Positions 26,407-34,198 of a stretch of DNA of 64,000 nucleotides are shown in pieces. The DNA lies in assembly GCF_900112135.1 (NCBI RefSeq), contig NZ_FOLC01000007.1, positions 1 to 64,000 of the forward strand, given 5' to 3'. The notes beneath the pieces are model-generated. The model was not told where the DNA came from and did not search any database. It worked only from the letters and a program-made list of their open reading frames with translations. Source of the DNA: Collimonas sp. OK412 (GTDB taxonomy: Bacteria > Pseudomonadota > Gammaproteobacteria > Burkholderiales > Burkholderiaceae_D). Numbering within the stretch: the stretch's first letter is position 1; each line of letters opens with the position of its first letter. The translations under genes were made by a program, and so were the position numbers.

Positions 26407-28197
26407 ATGAGTTATGTAGCGCCGTTGAAAGACATGCTGTTCGTGCTGAACGAACTGGCCGGCCTGGAGCAGGTCAGCACGCTGCCGGGTTGCGAAGACG
26501 CGACGCCGGAAACCGTGGAAGCCGTATTGCAAGAGAACGCCAAGTTTTGCAGCGAGGTGGTGGCGCCTTTGAACCGTAGCGGCGACCAGGAGCCGAGCTA
26601 TTGGCATGACGGCGAAGTCACTACCAGCAAGGGTTTCAAGGAAGCATTCAAGGCATTTGCCGAAGCCGGCTGGCAAGGCGTGCAGCATCCGGTCGAATTC
26701 GGCGGCCAGGGTTTGCCCAAGCTGGTGGCGACGCCTTGCATAGAGATGCTGAATGCAGCCAACCTGTCATTCGCGCTGTGCCCGCTGTTGAGCGACGGCG
26801 CCATCGAAGCCTTGCTGACTGCGGGCAGCGATGAGCAAAAGCGGATTTACCTGGAGAACCTGGTATCGGGAAAATGGACCGGCACCATGAACCTGACCGA
26901 GCCGCAAGCCGGTTCCGACCTGGCGCTGGTGCGCACCCGTGCGGTGCCGCAGGGCGACGGCACTTACAAGATTTCCGGCACCAAGATTTTCATCACGTAC
27001 GGTGAACACGATATGGCTGAAAACATCGTGCACCTGGTGCTGGCGCGTACGCCGAATGCGCCGGAAGGAGTGAAGGGCATTTCACTGTTCATCGTGCCGA
27101 AATTCATGGTCAACGCAGACGGTACGCCGGGCGCGCGCAACGATGTTCATTGCGTTTCGCTGGAACACAAGCTAGGCATCAAGGCCAGCCCGACTGCGGT
27201 GTTGCAGTTCGGCGACAACGGCGGCGCTGTCGGCACCCTTGTGGGGGAGGAGAATCGCGGCCTCGAATACATGTTCATCATGATGAACGCTGCGCGTTTT
27301 GCGGTCGGCTTGCAAGGCATCAGCGTGGCTGAGCGCGCTTACCAGAAAGCGCTGGCCTATGCCAAGGATCGCGTGCAATCGCGCGACCTGGCAGGCTCTG
27401 CCGGCGCCGTGACCATCATCCACCAGCCCGATGTGCGCCGCATGCTGATGAGCATGCGTTCACAGACCGAGGCCGCGCGTGCGCTGGCTTATGTCACCGC
27501 GGCGGCCCACGATGCGGCCCATCATCATGGCGACGCTGAGACGCGCAAGGCCAACCAGGCGTTCTACGAATACATGGTGCCTGTGGTCAAAGGCTGGTCG
27601 ACCGAGATTTCGATAGATGTGGCGTCGACCGGCGTGCAGATCCACGGCGGCATGGGCTTCATCGAGGAAACCGGCGCTGCGCAGTTCTATCGCGATGCGC
27701 GCATCCTGACGATTTACGAAGGCACCACGGCGATCCAGGCCAACGACCTGGTCGGCCGCAAGACAGCGCGCGACGGCGGTGCGGTTGCCAAGGCCATCAT
27801 CGCCCAGGTGCGTGCTACGCAAGCCGAGCTGGCGGGCAGCGGTGCGGCTGACCTGGTCGCCATCGGCAAGCAGCTGGCCAGCGGCGCCGATGCCCTGGAG
27901 CAGGTGGTCGCCTACGTGGTCGACAACCTGAAGAGCGATATCAAGGGCGTGTTTGCCGGCAGCGTGCCGTACCTGAAGCTGGCCGGCATCGTGCTGGGCG
28001 GCTGGCAGCTCGGACGAGCGGCGCTGGTGGCAACGCAAAAACTGCAATCGGCTACGGGCGACAGCAATTTCTACCAGGCCAAGATCGGTACGGCGCGTTT
28101 CTTTGCCGAGCATATCCTGTCCCAGGCCGACGCTTACCGCATCTCGATAGTCGAAGGCAGCAGCGGGGTGATGGCGTTGACGGAAGATCAGTTCTGA
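26407..28197 (+). CDS. Acyl-CoA dehydrogenase, long form (DmdC-like architecture)
   Basis: Flavoprotein of 596 residues, alpha,beta-dehydrogenating an acyl-CoA and passing electrons to the EtfAB encoded just upstream. It has the ACAD signature MNLTEPQAGSDLALVRTRA (about residue 160), IHGGMGFIEETGAAQFYRDARI, and the probable catalytic E438 in TIYEGTTAIQANDLVGRK. Beyond about residue 470 it carries an extra helical C-terminal domain, giving the length seen in DmdC-type and other long ACADs rather than the usual 380-400. ATG 26407 follows TTAGGAGT. The substrate cannot be assigned; 3-methylmercaptopropionyl-CoA is only one possibility for this subfamily. Confidence 0.93.
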   Translation: MSYVAPLKDMLFVLNELAGLEQVSTLPGCEDATPETVEAVLQENAKFCSEVVAPLNRSGDQEPSYWHDGEVTTSKGFKEAFKAFAEAGWQGVQHPVEFGGQGLPKLVATPCIEMLNAANLSFALCPLLSDGAIEALLTAGSDEQKRIYLENLVSGKWTGTMNLTEPQAGSDLALVRTRAVPQGDGTYKISGTKIFITYGEHDMAENIVHLVLARTPNAPEGVKGISLFIVPKFMVNADGTPGARNDVHCVSLEHKLGIKASPTAVLQFGDNGGAVGTLVGEENRGLEYMFIMMNAARFAVGLQGISVAERAYQKALAYAKDRVQSRDLAGSAGAVTIIHQPDVRRMLMSMRSQTEAARALAYVTAAAHDAAHHHGDAETRKANQAFYEYMVPVVKGWSTEISIDVASTGVQIHGGMGFIEETGAAQFYRDARILTIYEGTTAIQANDLVGRKTARDGGAVAKAIIAQVRATQAELAGSGAADLVAIGKQLASGADALEQVVAYVVDNLKSDIKGVFAGSVPYLKLAGIVLGGWQLGRAALVATQKLQSATGDSNFYQAKIGTARFFAEHILSQADAYRISIVEGSSGVMALTEDQF

Positions 28198-28222
28198 TTT
28201 TTTTGCCGATGTATGCCGATGT

Positions 28223-28258
28223 AAAAAAGCAGCCGGAATTGAAGGCTGCTTTTTTTTT
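28223..28258 (+). terminator. Terminator after the etf/acyl-CoA dehydrogenase operon
   Basis: AAAAAAGCAGCC (28223-28234) pairs with GGCTGCTTTTTT (28244-28255) around a 9-base loop, followed by further T's. The A-run and T-run on the two sides make it bidirectional, serving the convergent TM2 gene as well. Confidence 0.9.
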
Positions 28259-28275
28259 CGATGCGCGCCACGGAT

Positions 28276-28695
28276 TCAGCCGTAGGCGCCGCCGGTGAAC
28301 AGCAGGTCGAAAGTACGGGCAATGGCGCCGATCAGGGCAATTGCGCCGCAACCCAGGGTCAGCACCACCAGCAGCACCACAAGCCAGCTGGAGTCCGATT
28401 TGCGGCCGGAGTCCGGGTTATATTGGACGTCCCATTTTTCATCCGGGGTCAGTCCAATGACCAGCGATTCGATACAGGCAATCAGGCCCGAGATGATCAG
28501 CGGCCCGAACAGGAATGCCGTTTGCTGGTTTTGTCCCCACAACATGTAAGCCAGCAGGGAAATTGGCAAAGTGGCAAGGTGCAGCCAGCCCCAGGCGTCC
28601 TTGATTCCTCTCAGGTAGAAGCGGTGCAAGCCGATGCTGCCGAATACGGTAGCCGTGAAAGTGGCGAGAGTCTTGTTCTTGTGGGGTTGGGTCAT
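28276..28695 (-). CDS. TM2-domain membrane protein
   Basis: Protein of 139 residues. The N-terminal half matches a TM2 domain: FTATVFGSIGLHRFYLRGIKDAWGWLHLA, then a hydrophobic helix around 55-80. A hydrophilic stretch (LTPDEKWDVQYNPDSGRKSD) separates it from a final hydrophobic segment (about 103-128). About four membrane segments in all. The function is unknown. It stands alone, convergent with the acyl-CoA dehydrogenase gene. Confidence 0.83.
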   Translation of the reverse strand: MTQPHKNKTLATFTATVFGSIGLHRFYLRGIKDAWGWLHLATLPISLLAYMLWGQNQQTAFLFGPLIISGLIACIESLVIGLTPDEKWDVQYNPDSGRKSDSSWLVVLLVVLTLGCGAIALIGAIARTFDLLFTGGAYG

Positions 28696-29039
28696 GTGCG
28701 GGATGGAAGGGGCTGGAACATGTAAAAAAAGAAGGCAATCCTTGCATCAAGTGGGAATATTGCTAATATACGGGCTTGGCTATCGCCACTGATGTTTCCG
28801 AAGTGCAGCATGCATGTCGGAAAGCTGATTGAGGGCGTAGTGTACAGCCTGCTTCAATAGAATGTCACTTTGATAGTCAGGCCCGCTCGCGGCATAGCGC
28901 CGCGGAGCGTTTTAGAGCCCTGCAAATACCTGTTTGACGTAGTGAAACCACACCCATGGCCTGCTTTGGTTGCGGGAGCGGCTCACTTTGCGTTATAATT
29001 TGCGGCTTTTTCCGTGTTCGAACACTTTTTGGAAACATT
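28696..29039. other. 344-bp divergent intergenic region upstream of rpsP
   Basis: No supported coding frame. It holds the TM2 gene promoter on the minus strand and the rpsP promoter on the plus strand. A GC-rich imperfect palindrome lies around 28886-28910 (GCTCGCGGC-ATA-GCGCCGCGGAGC). No riboswitch or tRNA is recognised. Confidence 0.6.
28970..28999 (+). promoter_or_regulatory. rpsP operon promoter
   Basis: Consensus -10 TATAAT at 28994-28999 with a partial -35, TTGCGG, at 28970-28975 (18-bp spacer). It lies 40 bp upstream of the rpsP start. Confidence 0.7.
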
Positions 29040-29291
29040 ATGGTCGTTATTCGTTTATCCCGTGGTGGCGCAAAGAAGCGTCCTTTTTACAACATCGTAG
29101 CTACTGATTCGCGCAATCGCCGTGACGGTCGCTTCATCGAGCGTATCGGCTTCTACAATCCGGTAGCTTCCGGAGCAGAAGAGACTTTCCGCATTGCTCA
29201 GGACCGCCTGACGCATTGGCAAGGTGTTGGCGCGCAATTGTCGCCGACCGTTGCACGTCTGGTTGCCGACGCTGCCAAGAAAACTGCTTAA
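29040..29291 (+). CDS. rpsP: 30S ribosomal protein S16
   Basis: Ribosomal protein of 83 residues in the small subunit. [20 protein letters not shown] and [19 protein letters not shown] are the S16 signature. ATG 29040 follows GGAA. First gene of the conserved rpsP-rimM-trmD-rplS operon; rimM starts 29 bp after its stop. Confidence 0.98.
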   Translation: MVVIRLSRGGAKKRPFYNIVATDSRNRRDGRFIERIGFYNPVASGAEETFRIAQDRLTHWQGVGAQLSPTVARLVADAAKKTA

Positions 29292-29320
29292 TCAAGCAGT
29301 TTGAATCGCCAGGTCATCCG

Positions 29321-29902
29321 ATGAGCGCGTCAGTAAACTTGTCGGCCACAGCACCAGCTGGAACTGCAATACCTTCAGATTTGGTGGTGGTCGGTTACAT
29401 TACTGGCGCCTACGGTATTAATGGCTGGGTGCGGATCAAACCGTATTCAGCGGACGCAGATGCACTGTTGCACGCCAAGACATGGTGGCTGGGCCGGCAG
29501 AATTCGCCGGAATTGCACGATGTCGAGATGATGCAGGCGAAAAACCACAGTGGCGACATTGTGGCGCGCCTGATGGGTGTGGCAGGGCGCGATGCGGCCG
29601 AAGCCATGAAGGGCAGTGTGGTGCATATCCCGCGCAGCCATTTCCCGGCGCTTGCCGACGACGAATTCTATTGGGTCGACCTGATCGGCCTGGTGGTTGA
29701 GAATCTGCAAGGCGAGCATCTGGGCGTGGTTGCTGATCTGATGGACAATGGCGCGCATCCGATTCTTCGGATCACGGCGCCGGCCGCCGCGGATCAAGAC
29801 AAGGCCGCACCGGAATTATTGATCCCGTTTGTCGAGCAGTTCGTCAAGACGGTAGATCAGCAAGCAAAGAAAATCACGGTTGACTGGGGACTGGATTATT
29901 AA
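29321..29902 (+). CDS. rimM: Ribosome maturation factor RimM
   Basis: 16S rRNA processing factor of 193 residues that assists assembly of the 30S head. The N-terminal RimM domain has [22 protein letters not shown] and the C-terminal PRC-barrel has [26 protein letters not shown] 29321 is chosen because it gives the normal length; the frame extends back into rpsP but only as an overlap. It is followed by trmD after 68 bp. Confidence 0.96.
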   Translation: MSASVNLSATAPAGTAIPSDLVVVGYITGAYGINGWVRIKPYSADADALLHAKTWWLGRQNSPELHDVEMMQAKNHSGDIVARLMGVAGRDAAEAMKGSVVHIPRSHFPALADDEFYWVDLIGLVVENLQGEHLGVVADLMDNGAHPILRITAPAAADQDKAAPELLIPFVEQFVKTVDQQAKKITVDWGLDY

Positions 29903-29970
29903 ATCCGGAGCTGGAACCAGGCAGCCAAAGCAGCAAACAAGATCGCAAGCGAAACAAGAAGGTGAGCGGT

Positions 29971-30720
29971 ATGCAATTTGATGTCGTCACACTGTTTCCC
30001 GAGATGTTTGCCGCATTGACGCAATCGGGTATTACCCGGCGTGCGTTTGAACAGAAAAAATGTGAACTGGCGTTGTGGAATCCGCGTGATTTCACCACCG
30101 ACAACCACCGTACCGTGGATGACCGGCCTTATGGCGGCGGCCCCGGGATGGTGATGCTGGCGAAACCGCTGGAAGCGGCGATTGAAGCTGCCAAGGCGCG
30201 CCAGCTGCAGCAAGACCTGCCGGCGCCGAGAGTCGTCTACCTGTCGCCGCAAGGCCAGCCGCTGACCCATCAGCGCGTCATGGAGTTGCGTACCGAACCC
30301 GGTTTGGTATTGCTCTGCGGGCGCTATGAAGCGGTGGACCAGCGTTTGCTGGATCGTTGCGTGGATGAAGAGATCAGCCTTGGCGATTTCGTTTTGTCCG
30401 GCGGCGAATTGCCGGCGATGGCGTTGATGGATGCGGTGATCCGGCAATTGCCTGGCGTGTTGAATGACGGCGCCTCGGCGGTCGAAGACAGTTTTGTCAA
30501 TGGCTTGCTGGATTGTCCGCACTACACCCGGCCGGAACAGTATGAAGGCGTGTCGGTGCCGCCGGTCCTGTTGGGCGGCCATCATGCCGAAATTGAAAAA
30601 TGGCGGCGCCAGCAGATGTTGTCGGCGACGGCAAAAAAACGGCCGGACCTGATTCAGAAGATACGTGCAGCAGGTTTGCTGAGCGCCGCCGACGAAAAGT
30701 TTTTACGGAATATGGATTGA
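29971..30720 (+). CDS. trmD: tRNA (guanine-N1-)-methyltransferase
   Basis: SPOUT-class knotted methyltransferase of 249 residues making m1G37 in tRNAs with G36. [57 protein letters not shown] and [15 protein letters not shown] are all conserved. ATG 29971 is preferred; GTG 29962 in frame follows AGAAG and is an alternative. Third gene of the operon. Confidence 0.97.
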   Translation: MQFDVVTLFPEMFAALTQSGITRRAFEQKKCELALWNPRDFTTDNHRTVDDRPYGGGPGMVMLAKPLEAAIEAAKARQLQQDLPAPRVVYLSPQGQPLTHQRVMELRTEPGLVLLCGRYEAVDQRLLDRCVDEEISLGDFVLSGGELPAMALMDAVIRQLPGVLNDGASAVEDSFVNGLLDCPHYTRPEQYEGVSVPPVLLGGHHAEIEKWRRQQMLSATAKKRPDLIQKIRAAGLLSAADEKFLRNMD

Positions 30721-30901
30721 GTGCCTGGCCAATAACCGAGCACCCGGTCCGTTGTAGTAGGCAGCAACCAAGCAGTAAGCAAGCAGTAACTAGGGGAGGC
30801 CAGCCGGCCACCTGTGTATCAACCCCATCCTCTACTGAGCAGTGCCTGGCAAAAAGGCCTTGCACAAAACGGCGTCAGCAAGATGGTATATGGAGCTAAA
30901 A

Positions 30902-31294
30902 ATGGACTTGATCCAACAACTTGAGCAAGAAGAAATTGCCCGCCTCGGCAAGAATATCCCTGATTTCGCACCAGGCGATACAGTCGTGGTCAGCGTCAAC
31001 GTAGTCGAAGGTACGCGCAAGCGCGCCCAGGCTTACGAAGGCGTCGTGATTTCGCGTCGTAACCGTGGTTTGAACTCCAACTTCATCGTCCGCAAGATTT
31101 CTTCCGGCGAAGGCGTTGAGCGTACATTCCAGCTGTATTCGCCACTGATTGCTTCGATCGAAGTCAAGCGTCGCGGCGATGTCCGTCGCGCCAAGCTGTA
31201 CTACCTGCGTGAGCGTTCCGGTAAATCGGCACGTATCAAGGAAAAACTGCCGCAACGTCGCAACGCTGCAAAAGCTGCACCAGCAGCAGAGTAA
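30902..31294 (+). CDS. rplS: 50S ribosomal protein L19
   Basis: Large-subunit protein of 130 residues at the 30S-50S interface. [43 protein letters not shown] and [19 protein letters not shown] are L19 signatures; the tail is extended and Ala-rich (AAKAAPAAE). ATG 30902 follows GGAG; upstream in-frame codons to 30842 are not credible. The 181-bp gap after trmD holds direct repeats but no terminator, so it is probably still in the operon. Confidence 0.97.
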   Translation: MDLIQQLEQEEIARLGKNIPDFAPGDTVVVSVNVVEGTRKRAQAYEGVVISRRNRGLNSNFIVRKISSGEGVERTFQLYSPLIASIEVKRRGDVRRAKLYYLRERSGKSARIKEKLPQRRNAAKAAPAAE

Positions 31295-31325
31295 GCCGTT
31301 GTCATGCAGGCATAGGTATTGCATG

Positions 31326-31356
31326 AAAAAAGGGGCGCCGTCAGGCGCCCTTTTTT
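31326..31356 (+). terminator. Terminator of the rpsP-rimM-trmD-rplS operon
   Basis: GGGCGCC (31333-31339) and GGCGCCC (31344-31350) with loop GTCA, flanked by A-run and T6. It lies about 30 bp after rplS. Confidence 0.92.
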
Positions 31357-31517
31357 CATTTGCGCTTCATGATTGCTGCGGGCTGGTACCGAGCCGCATA
31401 TTTTTAGTTGCTGTAAAGTAAAATTGCACTAATTGTTATTAACTGTGACGACGATAGGCCATTCGCGGTCATCGCGGTAAAGTATCAAAAGATTGCTAGA
31501 TTGTTAGAGGAATTTTC

Positions 31518-32198
31518 TTGGTTAAATTGACTTTCGATCCCCTGATGCTGCCGGTTGATGCGGTTGCCGGCGAATCTGCGCTGGCAACCGAACGGATGAG
31601 CGCGGCATGGCTGCGGCAACGGTTCGCGCAGCAGCCGGACTGGCACCCGGAGCATATCGATAGCCAGACTTTGCAGCGCATGACGCAGCTGCAGGGCAAG
31701 CCGGTGACGCCGGCATCGGTGCTGATTCCTATCGTCATGCACGAACAGCAGCCGACCTTGTTGTTTACCCAGCGCGCAGCCCATCTCACCGATCATGCAG
31801 GGCAGGTTAGCTTCCCCGGCGGCCGGATGGAAGAGAGCGATGCCTCGCCGGTTGAAACGGCTTTGCGCGAAGCGGAAGAAGAGATTGGCCTGGCGCGCAG
31901 CCAGGTCGAGGTTATCGGCAGCCTGCCGGAATATTTTACCGGCACCGGCTATCGCGTCACGCCGGTGGTGTGCCTGGTCAATCCGCCGGTCAGCTTGCGC
32001 GCCGATCCTGACGAGGTAGCCGAAATTTTTGAAGTCCCGCTGGCGTTCCTGATGGATGGCTTGAATCATCAGTTGCGCAGCTTTGACCTGCCGGACGGCT
32101 ATCGCCGCACTTTTTATGCAATGCCTTATGAGCGCTTCTTCATTTGGGGGGCGACGGCTGCCATGCTAAGGAATTTGTTTCACTTTCTGCGCGCTTAG
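31518..32198 (+). CDS. nudL: CoA pyrophosphatase-type Nudix hydrolase
   Basis: Nudix protein of 226 residues resembling NudL/CoAse, hydrolysing coenzyme A or its derivatives. The Nudix box lies in GGRMEESDASPVETALREAE plus EEIGLA (about residues 101-126), preceded by the UPF0035-like motif LLFTQRAAHLTDHAGQVSFPGG. The start is probably TTG 31518, seven bases after AGAGGAA; an ATG at 31543 is out of frame. It follows the rplS terminator and precedes the CobD/CbiB-like gene on the same strand, an arrangement common in betaproteobacteria. Confidence 0.88.
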   Translation: MVKLTFDPLMLPVDAVAGESALATERMSAAWLRQRFAQQPDWHPEHIDSQTLQRMTQLQGKPVTPASVLIPIVMHEQQPTLLFTQRAAHLTDHAGQVSFPGGRMEESDASPVETALREAEEEIGLARSQVEVIGSLPEYFTGTGYRVTPVVCLVNPPVSLRADPDEVAEIFEVPLAFLMDGLNHQLRSFDLPDGYRRTFYAMPYERFFIWGATAAMLRNLFHFLRA

Positions 32199-32389
32199 AT
32201 TTATCGTGTGACGCCGCAGGCAGAAAAAATACGGAAAACAAGTTCAGTACAAGTTTGATTCCGCGTGTGTGCTGCGTTATCGTATGGGATACTGCGATTT
32301 TGGACGTTATGGCAAGACCGGCGTGCCGCCACGAAGCGGTCATGAGACGGGATCTTGCAGTGCTATTGCTTTACTTACAAGGCTGGTTA

Positions 32390-33346
32390 ATGACATTTCT
32401 CTCTATTCTGTTTGCATTGCTGATCGAGCAACTGAAGCCGCTGCGCGCGGACAATCCCGTGTATGCATGGGTCAAGCAATTTGCGGGCAAGATAGAAGCG
32501 TCATTTAATGCGGGGCAAGCGCGCCAGGGCCGTTTGGGATGGTTCTGCGTGATCCTGGCGCTGACTGTGCCGACCGCGCTGGTCTACTGGCTGTGCGCGC
32601 ACATCGGCCATTGGGCCGCGCTGCTGTGGAACGTCCTGATCGTGTACCTGACCCTCGGCTTCCGCCACTACAGCCATTATTTCAGCTCGATCCAGCTGGC
32701 GCTCAACACCGGCGACGACGCCACGGCGCGCACCCTGCTGGCTGAATGGACCAAGCTCGACACCACGGATATGGATGTCAGCGAAATCTCCCGCATCGCG
32801 GTGGAAAAAGCGCTGATCACCACCCACCGCCATGTATTCGGCGTGTTTTTCTGGTTCCTCATGCCGGTCGGCCCGGCTTGCGCCGTCATGTATCGCGTCG
32901 CCGAATACCTGGCGCGCGGCTGGAACGAGCCGGACCACATGCGCAATGAAGCCTTCGGGCGTTTTGCAGCCCAGGCGTTTTACTGGATTGACTGGATTCC
33001 GGCGCGCATGACGGCTGCGGCATTTGCGGTCGTCGGCAATTTTGAGGATGCGATCTACGCCTGGCGTAATTTTGCGGATCGCTGGAAAAACGAAACCGAC
33101 GGCATCATCCTGTCCACCGGCGGCGGCGCCATGGGGGTATTGCTCGGCACGCCGCTGGAAACCGCGATTGCCATCCTGCCGGCCGATGCATCCACGGTTG
33201 ATTCGACCGCGATGGAAAGCGAAAGCCCGCCGGGCGACGTACCGACGCCGCGCGCGCTGCAAAGCACGGTGGGCCTGGTCTGGCGCGCACTGTTGCTGTG
33301 GATGTTCCTGTTGCTGCTGTTGTCGGCGGCGATCTGGTTCGGCTAA
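32390..33346 (+). CDS. CobD/CbiB-like membrane protein
   Basis: Protein of 318 residues with an N-terminal FLSILFALLIEQLKPLRADNPVY and about four to five hydrophobic segments, the pattern of CobD/CbiB-like or AmpE-like membrane proteins annotated as CobD/CbiB family. Shared features include LGFRHYSHYFSSIQLALNTGD, VEKALITTHRHVFGVFFWFLM and GPACAVMYRVAEYL. No other cobalamin genes are nearby, so an actual role in cobinamide formation is doubtful. ATG 32390 is chosen; the frame extends to 32144 over the end of nudL but without coding character. Confidence 0.82.
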   Translation: MTFLSILFALLIEQLKPLRADNPVYAWVKQFAGKIEASFNAGQARQGRLGWFCVILALTVPTALVYWLCAHIGHWAALLWNVLIVYLTLGFRHYSHYFSSIQLALNTGDDATARTLLAEWTKLDTTDMDVSEISRIAVEKALITTHRHVFGVFFWFLMPVGPACAVMYRVAEYLARGWNEPDHMRNEAFGRFAAQAFYWIDWIPARMTAAAFAVVGNFEDAIYAWRNFADRWKNETDGIILSTGGGAMGVLLGTPLETAIAILPADASTVDSTAMESESPPGDVPTPRALQSTVGLVWRALLLWMFLLLLLSAAIWFG

Positions 33347-33396
33347 GCAGGACCGGCAGGTAATTGCGTCAGATGGTGTCTTGGTCTTCTATAAGA

Positions 33397-33422
33397 TATA
33401 ATACGTAAGAATCGCTTACGTA
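33397..33422. promoter_or_regulatory. Candidate promoter -10 with overlapping palindrome
   Basis: TATAAT at 33397-33402 runs into TACGTAAG-AATCG-CTTACGTA (33402-33422), an 8-bp perfect inverted repeat, positioned where a repressor would block transcription start. The -35 is unclear. It would serve the DUF3579 gene, from which it is now separated by the palindromic element. Confidence 0.5.
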
Positions 33423-33468
33423 AATGAGTAACGTGAAAATTGTAGCTTGCTTCTACCAGAACCAGAGG

Positions 33469-33670
33469 TTAGGGCCTGTTGCCATATAATTTGGGGGTGC
33501 GAACGCGCGGCATGCGACGCCTGCAGCCGTTCCCGAAGGGTTCAAACCAAAACGTGCGCTGGCCGCGTTGCATGGCTTGCAGGGGCGACCTGCCCCTGCA
33601 AGCCACGCGCCTTGCCAACACACGTTTTGGTTTGAACGCATCCCCCAAATTATATGGCAACAGGCCCTAA
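33469..33670. repeat. Nested palindromic MITE-like element, about 200 bp
   Basis: Three concentric inverted repeats: perfect 29-base outer arms (33469-33497 starting TTAGGGCCTGTTGCC, and 33642-33670); 16-base middle arms TTCAAACCAAAACGTG (33541-33556) and complement (33621-33636); and a central 14-bp hairpin around GGCTTGCAGGGGC (33573-33605). TA dinucleotides border GGGCCTGTT at both ends, compatible with a TA target duplication as in IS630/Tc1-type elements. It encodes no transposase, so mobility would need one in trans. Confidence 0.8.
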
Positions 33671-33714
33671 GCAAATGTCTGTAGCAAGCGTTATAGAAGA
33701 AACGAGCTGTACGC

Positions 33715-34062
33715 ATGGCTGATACCATCCAACCTCCTGACGCCGCCGCCCGCGAATTTTTCATCCAAGGTATTACCAGCGATGGCAGGCAGTTCCGTCC
33801 CAGCGACTGGGCTGAGCGCCTGTGCGGCGTCATGGCCTGTTTTCGCCCGGAAGGATCGGGCGGCCGCAACGCCCACCTGCAATATTCGCCGTATGTGCGG
33901 CCGGTGCTGCTGAACGGCGTGCGCTCGGTCGTCGTCAATGAAGACCTGCGGCAGATTGAGCCATTGGCTTACCATTTTGTGGTCAATTTTGCGAAAGACA
34001 ACGATCTGCAGATCTTGCATGCCTGCCTGTTGCCGGACGCTGAAACACCAAAACCTGCCTGA
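33715..34062 (+). CDS. DUF3579 family protein
   Basis: Soluble protein of 115 residues that fits DUF3579, a small family found mainly in betaproteobacteria, of unknown function. EFFIQGITSDGRQFRPSDWAER, LCGVMACFRP, and SPYVRPVLLNGVRSVVVN are the conserved stretches. There is no signal peptide or membrane helix. ATG 33715 is a clear start though the ribosome site is weak. Its leader contains the nested palindromic element. Confidence 0.88.
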   Translation: MADTIQPPDAAAREFFIQGITSDGRQFRPSDWAERLCGVMACFRPEGSGGRNAHLQYSPYVRPVLLNGVRSVVVNEDLRQIEPLAYHFVVNFAKDNDLQILHACLLPDAETPKPA

Positions 34063-34198
34063 TTTCTTGCCTGCGCCGGCGAGGGTTCTTGCCACACAGC
34101 TTTTAGTTGATTCCCGGCACTAAAAAGAAATCGGCGCGCGACGTTCTCCAGTAAGAAGACCGTGTAATATTTCGCCTATTGTTCGCAATGGAGTAGAA

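Larger units (their letters stand above)
33347..33714. other. 368-bp intergenic region with promoter and nested palindromic element
   Basis: No credible gene. The first 75 bases hold a -10-like TATAAT and a short palindrome; positions 33469-33670 are a compound palindromic element; the last 44 bases lead into the DUF3579 gene. Mirror-image open frames inside (about 60 codons each, on both strands) merely reflect the inverted repeats. Confidence 0.8.

Noticed and set aside
33469-33670. Two mirror-image 62-63-codon frames inside the nested palindrome
   Set aside because: They arise because inverted repeats encode the same peptide ends on both strands; no ribosome site or coding pattern.
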